A DNA stretch of 38,624 bases. It comes from Burkholderiales bacterium. Lineage in GTDB: Bacteria > Pseudomonadota > Gammaproteobacteria > Burkholderiales > Burkholderiaceae_C. The stretch spans positions 1-38,624 of the forward strand of contig CANBZB010000005.1 of assembly GCA_947373745.1 (NCBI GenBank), written 5' to 3'. The position numbers and the translations under genes are program-made. Of this stretch, positions 9,842-21,029 are shown piece after piece; the first letter of the stretch is position 1, and each line of letters begins with the position of its first letter. The notes under the pieces are model-generated. The model did no database searches, was not told where the DNA came from, and saw only the letters and a list, made by a program, of their open reading frames with translations.

Positions 9842-11206
9842 ATGGACGCAGACAAAACTTCGCAATCGCAAGCACCACAAGCCAAGGCTAAGCCGTCTAA
9901 GACAGCGGCTTTGCATGCTGTCAAAGGCATGAATGACTTGCTGCCGCCTGACTCTGCCCAATGGGAGTGGCTAGAAGACAAAGTGCGCGACCTCATGCAA
10001 CGGTTCGCTTACCGCAATTTGCGTACGCCCATCGTCGAACCTACGGCTTTGTTTGTGCGCGGCTTGGGCGAAGTGACCGACATCGTAGAAAAGGAGATGT
10101 ACTCCTTCGAAGACCGCTTGAATGGCGAGCATCTCACTTTGCGTCCAGAGGCTACTGCTGGCGTGGTGCGCGCCGTGGTTGAACACAATATGTTGTATGA
10201 AGGCCCTAAGCGCTTCTATTACATGGGCCCGATGTTTCGGCATGAGCGTCCTCAGAGGGGTCGTTATCGCCAGTTCCACCAAATAGGGGCTGAAGCTTTA
10301 GGCTTTGCTGGTCCAGAGGTAGATGCCGAATTGATCGTGCTAGCCCAATCGCTTTGGCAAGAACTTGGCCTTCGCGATGTACGTTTGGAACTCAATAGCT
10401 TGGGTCAACCTCCCGAGCGTTTGGCGCATCGCCAAGCCTTGATCGCTTATTTGGAGCAGCACATGGACGTGCTTGACGAAGAAGCTAAGCGTCGCTTACA
10501 CACCAACCCCTTGCGCATTTTGGACACCAAAAACCCAGCCATGCAGGCGCTAGCCGAAGGCGCCCCCAAGTTGATGGATTTTTTGGGCGAAGCATCACTG
10601 GCGCACTTCAACACTTTGCGTGCCCTGTTAGACGCCAGTGGCGTGTCCTACACCATCAACCCACGCTTGGTGCGGGGCATGGACTATTACAACCTCACGG
10701 TGTTTGAGTTTGTGACCCAAAGCCTGGGTTCCCAAGGCACGATTTGCGGGGGTGGTCGTTATGACTATTTGATAGAGCAAATCGGTGGCAAACCCGCCCC
10801 TGCTGTGGGCTGGGCTTTGGGGGTCGAGCGTGTCCTGGAATTGCTCAAAGAACAAGATTTGTTGCCTGCCACTAGCCACGCCGATGTGTTTGCTATCGTT
10901 CCTGATGCTGCGGCTATGCCGGTGGTGTTCGAAGCCTTGCATGCATTGCGCAGCCAAGGCGTGTCGGTGCAAATGCATGCGGGAGCAGGTGAGGGCCTAG
11001 GCAGTATGAAGTCTCAATTCAAAAAAGCCGACAACAGTGGTGCGCGTTACGCCTTGATTTTTGGCGCTGATGAACTCGCCAGACAAGAAGTAACTTGGAA
11101 GTCCTTGCGCGACGGCCAAGGCCAGCAAGAAACAACACCTTTGAGCACCTTGGCTTCTTTTGTGTCCGAGCGTCTCGCCGAAGGCGCACGCCTACAATCC
11201 GCCTAA
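9842..11206 (+). CDS. hisS: Histidyl-tRNA synthetase
   Basis: HisS is the class II synthetase that charges tRNA-His. Visible are the N-terminal [16 protein letters not shown], motif 1 around [15 protein letters not shown] and motif 2 around [23 protein letters not shown]. The histidine-specific [15 protein letters not shown] follows, and motif 3 is [16 protein letters not shown]-terminal anticodon-binding domain occupies roughly the last 100 residues. The protein (454) has an Ala/Lys/Gln-rich N-terminal extension of about 20 residues before the conserved start. The ATG at 9842 follows the ispG stop by 12 bases with only a weak AGGG upstream. The paralogous, non-tRNA-charging HisZ lies at 18496. 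Confidence 0.97.
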   Translation: MDADKTSQSQAPQAKAKPSKTAALHAVKGMNDLLPPDSAQWEWLEDKVRDLMQRFAYRNLRTPIVEPTALFVRGLGEVTDIVEKEMYSFEDRLNGEHLTLRPEATAGVVRAVVEHNMLYEGPKRFYYMGPMFRHERPQRGRYRQFHQIGAEALGFAGPEVDAELIVLAQSLWQELGLRDVRLELNSLGQPPERLAHRQALIAYLEQHMDVLDEEAKRRLHTNPLRILDTKNPAMQALAEGAPKLMDFLGEASLAHFNTLRALLDASGVSYTINPRLVRGMDYYNLTVFEFVTQSLGSQGTICGGGRYDYLIEQIGGKPAPAVGWALGVERVLELLKEQDLLPATSHADVFAIVPDAAAMPVVFEALHALRSQGVSVQMHAGAGEGLGSMKSQFKKADNSGARYALIFGADELARQEVTWKSLRDGQGQQETTPLSTLASFVSERLAEGARLQSA

Positions 11207-11226
11207 ATTTAAAACGATAGAAACCC

Positions 11227-11919
11227 ATGGCAACGCATCTCGACCTCGACGAACAAGAACAACTCGACGAACTCAAACACTTTTGGAAGCGTTGGGGTAA
11301 CCTGATCACGTGGTTGCTGATCGGTATTTTGAGCAGCTACGCGGCTTGGATGGGTTGGCAAACTTGGCAATCCAAACAATCTGCCCAATCTGCGGCTTTG
11401 TTTGATACGGTAGAGCGCGCCGCTGTTGCGGGCGATATGGTACTTTTTGAACGTTCGGTGGGGGACATCAAAAGTAAATTTGGCTCGACGACCTATGCAC
11501 ATCAAGCGGCTTTTCTGGCCTCGCGTATTTTTCAAGAGAAATCACGCCTTAAAGAGGCGAGAGAGCAATTGCAATGGGTGATCGATCAAGCTTCCGATGA
11601 AGGCTATCAAGCCTTGGCGCGTTTGCGCTTGTCGAGCCTGCTCATCCAAGACAAAGAATACGATGTAGCCCGCAAATTGCTCAGCGCTAAATCACCTGAA
11701 GCTTTTGAGCCACTGGTGGCTGACCGCTTGGGTGATCTCGACATGCTCACCAACCAACCTGCAGAGGCCGTGAAACATTACCAAGCGGCCTGGAAAGCCA
11801 TGGAGCCCAATGCCCAATACCGTCGCTTGATTGCTTTCAAACTAGCCGCCCTAGGCGCTGATCCTGAAGCGAGCGCCTCTGCATCTGCTACCAAGCCAAC
11901 GCAGGAAACCACCAAGTGA
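11227..11919 (+). CDS. YfgM-family tetratricopeptide membrane protein (ancillary SecYEG subunit)
   Basis: In E. coli YfgM is an inner-membrane protein with a periplasmic TPR domain that associates with SecYEG and PpiD and passes envelope proteins to chaperones. The N-terminus (LDLDEQEQLDELKHFWKRWGN) is the family signature. A transmembrane helix follows at about residues 26-45 (LITWLLIGILSSYAAWMG), then helical repeats with conserved LARLRLSSLLI and FEPLVADRLGDL. The hisS-yfgM-bamB-der order is conserved in proteobacteria and supports the call. Its TGA overlaps the GTG start of bamB in GTGA. Confidence 0.9.
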   Translation: MATHLDLDEQEQLDELKHFWKRWGNLITWLLIGILSSYAAWMGWQTWQSKQSAQSAALFDTVERAAVAGDMVLFERSVGDIKSKFGSTTYAHQAAFLASRIFQEKSRLKEAREQLQWVIDQASDEGYQALARLRLSSLLIQDKEYDVARKLLSAKSPEAFEPLVADRLGDLDMLTNQPAEAVKHYQAAWKAMEPNAQYRRLIAFKLAALGADPEASASASATKPTQETTK

Positions 11920-13046
11920 AGGCTGGCGTGACTATGCGTCTAGGTCAATTGCTTGGCGTTGCAGCTGTGGTGCTCTTGGCTGCATGTTCTGCTTCACGCC
12001 CCAAGCCTGTTGATATTCCACCTGTTGCTGTTTTGCAAGAAGCCCGTACCGCGTGGACGGCACAAATTGGCAAGGTCAATTTTCCCTTGTCGGTTGTCGC
12101 GCGCGGCGACCGCATTGCGCTTGCCAATAGCGATGGCACTGTGGCCATGCTCAATGCCAAAACTGGCAAAGACATTTGGCGCTTCACGCTTCCTAAAACC
12201 ACCGTCAGTGCCGGTGTAGGGAGCGATGGCCAGCAAGTGGCTTTGGTGACCCGCGACAACCAATTGGTGGTGATGCAAGACGCCAAAGTGCAATGGCGTC
12301 AAACCTTGCCGGCTCAGTCTTTCACCCCGCCTTTGGTGGCAGGGCAACGTGTATTTGTGTTGACGGCTGATCGCTCCGTATTGGCTTTTGACGGCGCCTC
12401 AGGTCAAAAGCTATGGACCCAACAGCGTCCTGGCGAGCCTTTGGTGCTCAAGCAGGCGGGCGTATTGACGGCTTTTAAAAACACCTTGTTGGTCGGATTA
12501 TCTGGCCGTCTGGCTGGTTTAGACCCCAGCTCGGGCGTGATCATTTGGGAATCCGCCATTGCTACGCCGCGCGGTACCAACGACATGGAACGTTTGGTTG
12601 ATCTGGTCGGCCCATCAGACCGCGTTGGCGATGTGGTGTGCGCGCGCGCATTCCAAGCGCAAATCGGTTGTGTGGATGCGCAAAAAGGCCAAAGCATGTG
12701 GAATCGCCCTTCCGTGGGCGACAGAGGTTTGAGTGGTAACGCCAACATGGTGGTTGCCCCCTTGGCCAATGGCGTGGTTCAAGCTTGGCGCCGAGAAGAT
12801 GGCGAACGCGTGTGGGAAACCGAGAGACTCAAATACCGTTTGCTGAGCGCGCCATTGGTGACACCAAAGGGCATCGTGATTGCCGACAGCGGTGGTTATG
12901 TGTATGTGTTGTCCTTAGCCGATGGTAGTTTGCTCAACCGTTTAAAAATAGATGGCGAAGAGCTCTCTGCTGCGCCTGTTGCTGCATCCGGTACCTATGT
13001 GCTGGTTAGCCGCGAAGGTCGTGTCACTGGTTTGAATCTGCCTTGA
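11916..13046 (+). CDS. bamB: Outer membrane protein assembly factor BamB (lipoprotein beta-propeller)
   Basis: BamB is a lipoprotein of the BAM complex. The N-terminus has a hydrophobic signal and lipobox LAAC (Cys24), then an eight-bladed PQQ-like beta-propeller. Repeated blade signatures are visible: [46 protein letters not shown] and [11 protein letters not shown]. Length (376) is normal. I chose the GTG at 11916 because AGGAAA lies seven bases upstream and it overlaps the yfgM stop. An ATG at 11934 would remove six residues and still keep the signal peptide. Confidence 0.94.
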   Translation: MKAGVTMRLGQLLGVAAVVLLAACSASRPKPVDIPPVAVLQEARTAWTAQIGKVNFPLSVVARGDRIALANSDGTVAMLNAKTGKDIWRFTLPKTTVSAGVGSDGQQVALVTRDNQLVVMQDAKVQWRQTLPAQSFTPPLVAGQRVFVLTADRSVLAFDGASGQKLWTQQRPGEPLVLKQAGVLTAFKNTLLVGLSGRLAGLDPSSGVIIWESAIATPRGTNDMERLVDLVGPSDRVGDVVCARAFQAQIGCVDAQKGQSMWNRPSVGDRGLSGNANMVVAPLANGVVQAWRREDGERVWETERLKYRLLSAPLVTPKGIVIADSGGYVYVLSLADGSLLNRLKIDGEELSAAPVAASGTYVLVSREGRVTGLNLP

Positions 13047-13068
13047 TGCACATTGTGAGGACTGCGCA

Positions 13069-14409
13069 GTGAAACCCGTACTGGCTCTAGTAGGCCGCCC
13101 CAATGTTGGTAAATCCACTCTTTTTAATCGCTTAACCAAAACCCGCGACGCTATCGTGGCCGATTTTGCGGGTTTGACGCGTGACCGCCATTACGGCAAT
13201 GCCAAATTTGGCAAGCTGGAATTCATCGTTATCGATACGGGTGGGTTTGAGCCCGACGCCCAAGACGGTATTTACAAAGAAATGGCGAGGCAGACCCAGC
13301 AAGCAGTTGCAGAGGCAGACGTGGTGGTGTTTGTGGTCGATGCGCGGGCAGGCATCTCTGCGCAAGACCATGACATTGCCAACTACTTGCGTCGCCTTGG
13401 AAAAATCACCCTATTAGTCGCCAATAAAGCGGAAGGCATGCAAGAGGGCGCGCAGTTGGTCGAGTTTTACGAACTGGGGCTCGGCGAAGTACTGCCTGTA
13501 TCCGCTTCACACGGGCAGGGCATTCGCAGCATGGTCGAAATGGCCCTCGAACCTTTGCATTTGACAGAGCCCGAGGATGACGCAGACGTGGTCCCCGACG
13601 GCACCATCAAACTCGCAGTCGCGGGGCGTCCCAATGTGGGTAAGTCCACATTGATCAATGCTTGGTTGGGTGAAGAGCGATTGGTGGCTTTTGATTTGCC
13701 GGGTACGACGCGTGACGCCATCAGCGTGCCTTTTGAACGCAACGGTCAGAAGTTCGAATTGATCGATACAGCAGGCTTGCGTCGCAAGGGCAAAGTGTTT
13801 GAGGCGATCGAAAAATTCTCCGTTGTCAAAACCTTGCAAGCGATTGAATCTTCCAACGTCGTTTTGCTTTTGCTCGACGCCACCCAAGGCGTTACCGACC
13901 AAGATGCACATATCGCGGGCTACATCTTGGAAAGCGGCCGGGCAGTAGTTTTAGCGGTCAACAAATGGGATGCGGTAGACAGTTATGAGCGCGAATTGTT
14001 GATGCGTTCCATTGAGACGCGCTTGGCATTTTTGAAATTCGCCACCATGCATTTCATTTCTGCTAAGAAACGTCAGGGACTTGGCCCTGTCTGGGGCGCC
14101 ATTTCCAATGCGTACAAGGCAGCCATGTGCAAAATGACGACTCCCGTGTTGACGCGCTTGTTGTTAGAGGCGACTCAGTTTCAATCGCCCAAACGCGCGG
14201 GCATGTTCCGTCCCAAATTGCGCTATGCCCATCAAGGCGGTATGAATCCGCCCATCATCATCGTCCATGGCAACTCGTTGGAGCATGTGACAGACGCCTA
14301 CAAACGCTATCTAGAAGGCCGTTTTCGTAAGGCCTTCTCACTGGAAGGCACACCGCTTCGGATTGAGATGAAGACTTCCCATAACCCCTACAACGATAAA
14401 GACAATTAG
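13069..14409 (+). CDS. der: Ribosome biogenesis GTPase Der (EngA), tandem GTPase
   Basis: Der is an essential double-GTPase that assists 50S ribosomal subunit maturation. Domain 1 has the P-loop GRPNVGKST (residues 9-17), DTGGF (56-60) and the base-recognition motif NKAE (119-122), with Glu where NKxD normally has Asp. Domain 2 repeats GRPNVGKST (186-194) and has DTAG (233-236) and canonical NKWD (298-301). A C-terminal KH-like domain ends with [13 protein letters not shown]. The GTG start has GTGAGG eight bases upstream. Length (446) is normal. Confidence 0.97.
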   Translation: MKPVLALVGRPNVGKSTLFNRLTKTRDAIVADFAGLTRDRHYGNAKFGKLEFIVIDTGGFEPDAQDGIYKEMARQTQQAVAEADVVVFVVDARAGISAQDHDIANYLRRLGKITLLVANKAEGMQEGAQLVEFYELGLGEVLPVSASHGQGIRSMVEMALEPLHLTEPEDDADVVPDGTIKLAVAGRPNVGKSTLINAWLGEERLVAFDLPGTTRDAISVPFERNGQKFELIDTAGLRRKGKVFEAIEKFSVVKTLQAIESSNVVLLLLDATQGVTDQDAHIAGYILESGRAVVLAVNKWDAVDSYERELLMRSIETRLAFLKFATMHFISAKKRQGLGPVWGAISNAYKAAMCKMTTPVLTRLLLEATQFQSPKRAGMFRPKLRYAHQGGMNPPIIIVHGNSLEHVTDAYKRYLEGRFRKAFSLEGTPLRIEMKTSHNPYNDKDN

Positions 14410-14416
14410 GGAATAG

Positions 14417-14430
14417 GGTGGACCGCCACC
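14417..14430 (+). other. Small inverted repeat in the hfq leader
   Basis: GGTGG and CCACC are separated by ACCG in the short gap between der and hfq. The second arm can instead pair with the adjacent GTGG (CCAC-CT-GTGG), so alternative small hairpins are possible. No T-run follows, so it is not a typical terminator. It could be a leader structure, since hfq autoregulates through its 5' region in E. coli, or it could be chance. Confidence 0.3.
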
Positions 14431-14477
14431 TGTGGTAAGGTGACAACTCTTTTCAACTTTCGAACACGGAGCATATC

Positions 14478-14744
14478 GTGAACACTGATAACACTAAGAA
14501 CAAAGGCCAACTTTTGCAAGACCCTTTTTTGAACATCCTGCGACGCGAACACGTCCCTGTGTCTATTTATTTGGTCAACGGTATTAAATTGCAAGGCCAA
14601 ATCGAGTCTTTTGACCAATATGTGGTGCTTTTACGCAATACGGTTACCCAAATGGTCTACAAACATGCTATTTCGACGATTGTTCCAGGACGCGCAGTGA
14701 ACTTCAATGCCGCCGATGGCACTGGTAGCTCGCCCGAAGTTTGA
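14478..14744 (+). CDS. hfq: RNA chaperone Hfq
   Basis: Hfq is the hexameric Sm-like RNA chaperone that pairs small RNAs with mRNAs. The Sm core is nearly invariant here: [20 protein letters not shown], the Sm1 region [17 protein letters not shown], and the Sm2 region with [10 protein letters not shown]. The C-terminal tail is short (88 residues total), as in other betaproteobacteria. The start is GTG, preceded by CGGAG. The stop overlaps the TTG start of hflX in TTGA, and der-hfq-hflX-hflK-hflC is a conserved gene order. Confidence 0.98.
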   Translation: MNTDNTKNKGQLLQDPFLNILRREHVPVSIYLVNGIKLQGQIESFDQYVVLLRNTVTQMVYKHAISTIVPGRAVNFNAADGTGSSPEV

Positions 14745-15880
14745 GCCAGCCTTCTTCGTCCGATAAAGCCCTGACCATCTTGGTCGGGGTTGATTTTGGT
14801 ACCCCACACTTTGATGCCGAGTTGCACGAACTCGGCCTGCTTGCTGAAACAGCAGGTTTAACACCCGTGGCCCGCATTGTGTGCAAGCGTAAGGCGCCAG
14901 ACGCCGCCCTGTTTGTGGGTTCAGGCAAGGCCGATGAAATCAAAGAGCTGGTGCTGATGCATGGCGCTACCGAGATTTTGTTTGACCAATCTTTAAGCCC
15001 CGCGCAACAGCGTAACTTAGAGCGACATATGGATGTCGCCGTCAACGACCGCACCTTCCTCATTCTTGAAATATTCGCCCAACGGGCGCGTAGTCACGAA
15101 GGCAAACTGCAAGTGGAACTTGCCCGATTGCAATACCTCAGTACCCGCTTGGTGCGTCGCTGGTCGCATTTAGAGCGCCAAAGCGGTGGTATTGGTATGC
15201 GTGGAGGCCCTGGTGAAACCCAAATTGAGCTAGATCGGCGCATGATTGGTGACTCCATCAAACGCACGCGCGAGCGACTTGAAAAAGTGAAGCGCCAACG
15301 CGGTACACAGCGCAGACAACGCCAGAGGCGCGATGCTTTCACCATCTCGCTTGTGGGCTATACCAACGCAGGCAAATCTACCTTGTTTAATGCTCTGGTC
15401 AAAGCCCGCGCCTATGCCGCAGACCAGTTATTTGCTACCTTAGACACCACCACGCGTCAGCTTTACTTGGGAGATAGCCAAGGGGGTGGTCGCTCAGTGT
15501 CGATATCTGACACTGTTGGGTTTATTCGCGATTTGCCGCACGGATTGATTGACGCCTTTCAAGCCACCTTGCAAGAAGCCGCGGACGCGAGTTTATTGCT
15601 GCATGTGGTGGACGCCTCTAACGAGAACTATTTAGAGCAAATGGATGAGGTCTACAAAGTCTTGGCTGAAATTGGTGCGGACAAAGTGCCGCAAGTTTTG
15701 GTGTTCAATAAGTTGGACGCCATGTCGGAAGACAAAAAGCCTTTACAAATGCAGGATATTTTTTCCATAGATGGCGTGGATACCCCCAGATTTTTTGTCA
15801 GCGCACAAACGGGTGAAGGCATTCCCGCGCTCAGAGCCTATTTGAGCCAAAACCTTGCAACGACCGCAACTTTTGCTTAG
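14741..15880 (+). CDS. hflX: GTPase HflX (ribosome-splitting)
   Basis: HflX is a GTPase that binds the 50S subunit and splits stalled or heat-damaged 70S ribosomes. The N-terminal HflX domain has the glycine-rich [20 protein letters not shown] (about residues 148-167). A basic coiled segment ([20 protein letters not shown]) precedes the G domain, with G1 GYTNAGKS (206-213), G3 DTVG (257-260) and G4 NKLD (323-326). The start appears to be TTG at 14741, overlapping the hfq stop by four bases. No other start codon lies near the expected N-terminus, so translation is probably coupled to hfq. Length (379) fits betaproteobacterial HflX. Confidence 0.95.
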   Translation: MSQPSSSDKALTILVGVDFGTPHFDAELHELGLLAETAGLTPVARIVCKRKAPDAALFVGSGKADEIKELVLMHGATEILFDQSLSPAQQRNLERHMDVAVNDRTFLILEIFAQRARSHEGKLQVELARLQYLSTRLVRRWSHLERQSGGIGMRGGPGETQIELDRRMIGDSIKRTRERLEKVKRQRGTQRRQRQRRDAFTISLVGYTNAGKSTLFNALVKARAYAADQLFATLDTTTRQLYLGDSQGGGRSVSISDTVGFIRDLPHGLIDAFQATLQEAADASLLLHVVDASNENYLEQMDEVYKVLAEIGADKVPQVLVFNKLDAMSEDKKPLQMQDIFSIDGVDTPRFFVSAQTGEGIPALRAYLSQNLATTATFA

Positions 15881-15938
15881 ATTCAAAAAATAGCTTTTGC
15901 GTTTAGGCACAATTCATACTTCAGACAAAAAACAAGCC

Positions 15939-17312
15939 ATGCGAATGAATTCACAAACAACCCCCAAAACTTTCGGAACATGGCGATCCAAAGTTCTTGG
16001 TGCTTTCAATTTGAATGATGGACGTTGGGGCCGCGACGAGACGTCGCAAACCAAGCCAAACACGCACAACAGTGCGCCGCCAGAGGACAACAAGCCGCCC
16101 CAACAGCAACCGCCAAATAACCGACCCACTGGAAACGGACCGCCTGATTTGGATGAGCTGTGGCGCGATTTCAATAAGAAGCTGTCTGGCTTTTTTGGTT
16201 CGCCCCAAAAAGGCGGCGGCGGTACCGAGCCACCCGCAGGTGGAAAACCTGCTGGTCCTAATTTCAATATCGGCAAGTTTGGCATCGGTGCTATCGCTGC
16301 TGTCATCGTGGCTATTTGGCTGAGCACGGGCTTCTTTATTGTGCAAGAAGGTCAACAAGGTGTGATTACCCAGTTCGGTCGTTACCACTCGACCGTTGGA
16401 GCTGGTTTTAACTGGCGTATGCCGTATCCCATTCAACGACAAGAGTTGGTCTTTGTGACGCAAATTCGCTCGGTAGATGTGGGCCGCGAAAACATCGTCA
16501 AGGCAACCGGTCTGCGCGAGTCTGCCATGCTGACCGAAGATGAAAATATTTTGGAAATCAAATTTGCAGTGCAGTACCGCTTAACCGACGCGCGCGCTTA
16601 TTTGTTTGAAACCAAGAACCCTACAGACACCGTTGTGCAAGCAGCTGAAACGGCTGTGCGCGAGGTGGTCGGGAAAATGAAAATGGACGCCGCTATGTCC
16701 GAAGAGCGTGACCAAATCGGGCCACGTATTCGTGTCATCATGCAGCGCATCTTGGACCAATACAAAGTAGGTATTGAGGTGGTTGGTATCAACTTGCAGC
16801 AAGGTGGCGTAAGACCTCCTGAGCAAGTGCAATCTGCTTTTGATGATGTGCTCAAAGCCGGCCAAGAACGCGAGCGTGCCAAAAATGAAGCCGAAGCCTA
16901 CGCCAACGATGTGGTACCACGTGCTGTGGGGGCTGCATCTCGCCTGAAGCAAGAAGCCGATGGCTACAAGTCCCGCATCGTGTCTCAAGCCCAAGGCGAC
17001 GCCCAGCGCTTCAAGTCTTTGGTGACGGAGTACCAAAAAGCCCCACAAGTCATGCGTGATCGCATGTATATCGATGCCATGCAACAGATTTACAGCAACA
17101 CCACCAAGGTGTTGATCGACGCCAAGGCTGGTTCTAATTTGTTGTACTTGCCGCTTGACAAGATCATCCAGCAAGCAGCGCAGCCAAGCGCACCCGCATC
17201 CTCACAACCTGCGCAACCTCTGACTGAGCCAGCAGGCAATCCTTTGAGTCCCAACTCGCCCATAGACGCTAGATCGCGTGATGGCCGCTCACGCGACCGC
17301 GATAGCCGTTGA
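15939..17312 (+). CDS. hflK: FtsH protease activity modulator HflK (SPFH/band 7)
   Basis: HflK, with HflC, forms a large periplasmic cage around the membrane protease FtsH and controls which substrates it degrades. The N-terminus has the family signature NLNDGRWGRDE and a long Pro/Gln/Gly-rich cytoplasmic stretch. A transmembrane helix follows at about residues 114-135 (GIGAIAAVIVAIWLSTGFF). The SPFH domain contains QEGQQGVITQFGRY, and a charged helix starts with GQERERAKNEAEAYAN. The C-terminus is an Ser/Ala/Pro-rich tail ending in Arg/Asp repeats. The frame opens earlier at a TTG; I chose the ATG at 15939. The ATG at 15945 is equally possible, and neither has a strong ribosome-binding site. 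Confidence 0.94.
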   Translation: MRMNSQTTPKTFGTWRSKVLGAFNLNDGRWGRDETSQTKPNTHNSAPPEDNKPPQQQPPNNRPTGNGPPDLDELWRDFNKKLSGFFGSPQKGGGGTEPPAGGKPAGPNFNIGKFGIGAIAAVIVAIWLSTGFFIVQEGQQGVITQFGRYHSTVGAGFNWRMPYPIQRQELVFVTQIRSVDVGRENIVKATGLRESAMLTEDENILEIKFAVQYRLTDARAYLFETKNPTDTVVQAAETAVREVVGKMKMDAAMSEERDQIGPRIRVIMQRILDQYKVGIEVVGINLQQGGVRPPEQVQSAFDDVLKAGQERERAKNEAEAYANDVVPRAVGAASRLKQEADGYKSRIVSQAQGDAQRFKSLVTEYQKAPQVMRDRMYIDAMQQIYSNTTKVLIDAKAGSNLLYLPLDKIIQQAAQPSAPASSQPAQPLTEPAGNPLSPNSPIDARSRDGRSRDRDSR

Positions 17313-17328
17313 TCGAGGAGACACCAAC

Positions 17329-18237
17329 ATGAATCAAAACAAAATCGGTTTTTACGTCTCATCTGCACTGGCTTTGCTGGCCTTGCTGAGTTCCACCTTG
17401 TTTGTGGTCGACCAGCGTCAATTTGGTGTGGTCTATTCATTTGGCCAAATCAAAAACGTGATCACAGAGCCTGGTCTTAATATCAAGTTTCCACCGCCAT
17501 TTCAAAATGTCAGCTACATCGACAAGCGCCTTTTAACGCTCGACAACGCTGACACCGAACCCATGTTGACGGCTGAAAAACAACGTGTCGTGATTGACTG
17601 GTATGCCCGTTGGCGTATCACCGATCCTTCGCAATACATCCGAAATGTGGGCCTCGATGAAAACGCAGGTGCGATGCAACTCTCGCGTGTGGTGCGCAAT
17701 GCATTCCAAGAAGAAATCAACAAGCGCACGGTAAAAGAATTGCTTTCCTTGAAACGCGATGCTTTGCTCGATGATGTCAAGCGTGAAGTTCTCCAAGCCG
17801 TGAAAGGTGCTAAGCCTTGGGGCGTAGACGTTATCGATGTGCGCATTACCCGTGCAGACTATGTCGATGCGATTACCGAATCTGTCTATCGCCGTATGGA
17901 GGCAGAACGTAAACGCGTGGCCAATGAGTTGCGTTCTACGGGTGCGGCTGAGGGTGAAAAAATACGTGCCGATGCGGACAGGCAGCGTGAAGTCACCATC
18001 GCCAATGCCTACCGCGAAGCCCAGATGATCAAAGGTGAGGGTGATGCCGAAGCTGCCCGTATTTACGCCGATTCATTTGGTCGTGATGCGCAATTTGCTA
18101 AGTTTTACCGCAGCTTAGAAGCTTATAAGTCGACTTTCAATAAAAAGAGTGACCTTATGGTTCTTGATCCTTCCAGCGACTTCTTCAACGCTATGCGTAG
18201 TAGCGGTGGGGGCTCTTCACCCGCTCCTAAGAAGTAA
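17329..18237 (+). CDS. hflC: Protease modulator HflC (SPFH/band 7)
   Basis: HflC is the partner of HflK in the FtsH-regulating membrane complex. It has one N-terminal transmembrane helix (about residues 8-27, YVSSALALLALLSSTLFVV). The SPFH domain begins VVDQRQFGVVYSFGQIKNVI, and a charged helical region includes GEKIRADADRQREVTIANAY and GEGDAEAARIYADSFG. The ATG at 17329 is preceded by GAGGAG at a good distance, which rejects the longer frame that would overlap hflK. Length is 302 residues. It lies 16 bases after hflK. Confidence 0.96.
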   Translation: MNQNKIGFYVSSALALLALLSSTLFVVDQRQFGVVYSFGQIKNVITEPGLNIKFPPPFQNVSYIDKRLLTLDNADTEPMLTAEKQRVVIDWYARWRITDPSQYIRNVGLDENAGAMQLSRVVRNAFQEEINKRTVKELLSLKRDALLDDVKREVLQAVKGAKPWGVDVIDVRITRADYVDAITESVYRRMEAERKRVANELRSTGAAEGEKIRADADRQREVTIANAYREAQMIKGEGDAEAARIYADSFGRDAQFAKFYRSLEAYKSTFNKKSDLMVLDPSSDFFNAMRSSGGGSSPAPKK

Positions 18238-18248
18238 AAGGCAGCGCT

Positions 18249-18443
18249 ATGGACTTGAACAGCGACGTGCTGTGGACGGCGTTTGGCCTGATGTTGATCT
18301 TTGAGGGGCTATTTCCCTTTCTCTCACCTGACGGTTGGCGCCAAAAAATGGCCCAATTGTTGGCGTTGCACGATGGGCAAATCCGCTTCTTTGGTCTCGC
18401 CTGTGTCTTGGGTGGGGTTTTTATGCTCTGGTGGCTCGGTTAA
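18249..18443 (+). CDS. DUF2065 (YjeT-like) small membrane protein
   Basis: This 64-residue protein has two predicted transmembrane helices (about residues 8-25 and 45-62). Its signature LMLIFEGLFPFLSPDGWRQ is that of the DUF2065/YjeT family, whose function is unknown. It sits 11 bases after hflC and before hisZ and purA. The hflC-DUF2065-hisZ/purA order is widespread in proteobacteria, and yjeT adjoins purA in E. coli. Conservation of this position suggests co-expression with hflKC, but nothing in the sequence shows a role. Confidence 0.9.
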   Translation: MDLNSDVLWTAFGLMLIFEGLFPFLSPDGWRQKMAQLLALHDGQIRFFGLACVLGGVFMLWWLG

Positions 18444-18444
18444 G

Positions 18445-18476
18445 CAGGGTATTTAGCCCTGTAAAATCTCTTTTTT
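18445..18476 (+). other. Small hairpin plus T6 run in the DUF2065-hisZ gap
   Basis: CAGGG and CCCTG (18445-18449 and 18457-18461) flank a seven-base loop. TAAAATCTC and then six T residues (18471-18476) follow. The stem is short and the T-run starts nine bases after it, so this is a weak terminator at best. TAAAAT at 18462-18467 could instead serve as a -10 element for hisZ, but no clear -35 is visible. Confidence 0.25.
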
Positions 18477-18495
18477 AACAGCACCGTTACACCAC

Positions 18496-19653
18496 ATGTC
18501 TGCTTGGGTCCTGCCGGATCACATCGCTGATGTTTTGCCTTCCGAGGCCCGGCACATCGAAGATCTCCGACGTCTTTATCTCGATACCGCACGTCGCTTC
18601 GGTTACGAGTTGGTGATGCCACCTCTTCTTGAATACCTCGAGTCCTTGCTCTCTGGTACAGGCCGCGCCCTTGATTTACAAACATTCAAACTGGTGGACC
18701 AACTCTCTGGTCGCACCTTGGGTTTGCGCGCAGATACCACGCCCCAAGTAGCGCGAATTGATGCGCACCTCCTCAATCGTGCCGGTGTTACCAGACTTTG
18801 TTATTGCGGTCCTGTGCTTCACACCAGGCCCGATCGTCCTTTTGCGACCCGAGAGCCTTTGCAGTTTGGTGCCGAAATTTATGGCCACGCTGGACTCGAG
18901 GCCGATCTCGAAGTGATTGAACTAGCGCTCACAAGCCTTGATGCGGTTGCTTTGAAGCGTGTGGCACTCGATTTAAGCGATGCGCGTATCGTGCCAGCGC
19001 TTTTAGCTGGTTCAACTATCACTGCCGAGACGCGTGAGCAACTTCACCAAGCCTTGGCTTCTAAAGATGTATCGGGTATTGAATCTCTCGCTAAAGGCCT
19101 TCCTGCCAATATTCAAAACGCTTTAATTGAATTGGTGCAAATGTATGGGGATGTCAGCGTTTTAAGCCAGGCTGAAAAAACATTTGCCGCGTGGCCCAAT
19201 ATCTTGAAATCTATCCAAGAACTCCGCCATATTGCCAATGCCTTCAAGCAGGTGCACATCACCTTCGATTTGGCAGATTTACGTGGTTACGGTTATTACA
19301 GCGGCGTGCGGTTTGCCATGTATGTGGCTGGTACCAGTGATGCATTGGTGCGTGGCGGACGTTACGACGAAGTAGGCGCTGTATTCGGACGCAAACGCCC
19401 TGCGGTAGGTTTTAGCCTCGATTTAAAAGAACTCGTACGTGCTGTGCCAGTACAACCACTCAAAGCAGCGATTCGTGCACCTTGGGGTGTGGAGGATGGA
19501 TTGCGTGAAGCTTTGGCGCAATTGCGCGGCCAAGGCGAAACAGTTGTATGCGCCATGCCCGGACATGAAAGCGAAGTCGATGAATTCAACTGCGACCGTG
19601 AGTTAGTGCACGTTGCAGGCAAGTGGGTCGTTCGCGATCTTTCCCATTCCTAA
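18496..19653 (+). CDS. hisZ: ATP phosphoribosyltransferase regulatory subunit HisZ
   Basis: HisZ is a catalytically inactive relative of histidyl-tRNA synthetase. It assembles with short-form HisG to make the first enzyme of histidine biosynthesis and confer feedback control. The protein (385) has the class II core ([57 protein letters not shown]). It lacks the HisS anticodon domain and the histidine-specific RGMDYY motif, having [13 protein letters not shown] instead. Its position before purA is the usual one in Burkholderiales. Its presence predicts a short HisG elsewhere in the genome. Confidence 0.95.
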   Translation: MSAWVLPDHIADVLPSEARHIEDLRRLYLDTARRFGYELVMPPLLEYLESLLSGTGRALDLQTFKLVDQLSGRTLGLRADTTPQVARIDAHLLNRAGVTRLCYCGPVLHTRPDRPFATREPLQFGAEIYGHAGLEADLEVIELALTSLDAVALKRVALDLSDARIVPALLAGSTITAETREQLHQALASKDVSGIESLAKGLPANIQNALIELVQMYGDVSVLSQAEKTFAAWPNILKSIQELRHIANAFKQVHITFDLADLRGYGYYSGVRFAMYVAGTSDALVRGGRYDEVGAVFGRKRPAVGFSLDLKELVRAVPVQPLKAAIRAPWGVEDGLREALAQLRGQGETVVCAMPGHESEVDEFNCDRELVHVAGKWVVRDLSHS

Positions 19654-19665
19654 ACTTATAAATAA

Positions 19666-21000
<1,335 letters not shown>

Positions 21001-21029
21001 AGCGGTCATCTTTTTTAAGGACTTCCACC

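Noticed and set aside
16581-17174. A 197-codon open frame on the minus strand inside hflK
   Set aside because: It lies entirely antisense to a well-supported SPFH gene. Its translation is rich in His, Leu and Phe without any recognisable domain, which is the usual shadow of a codon-biased gene.
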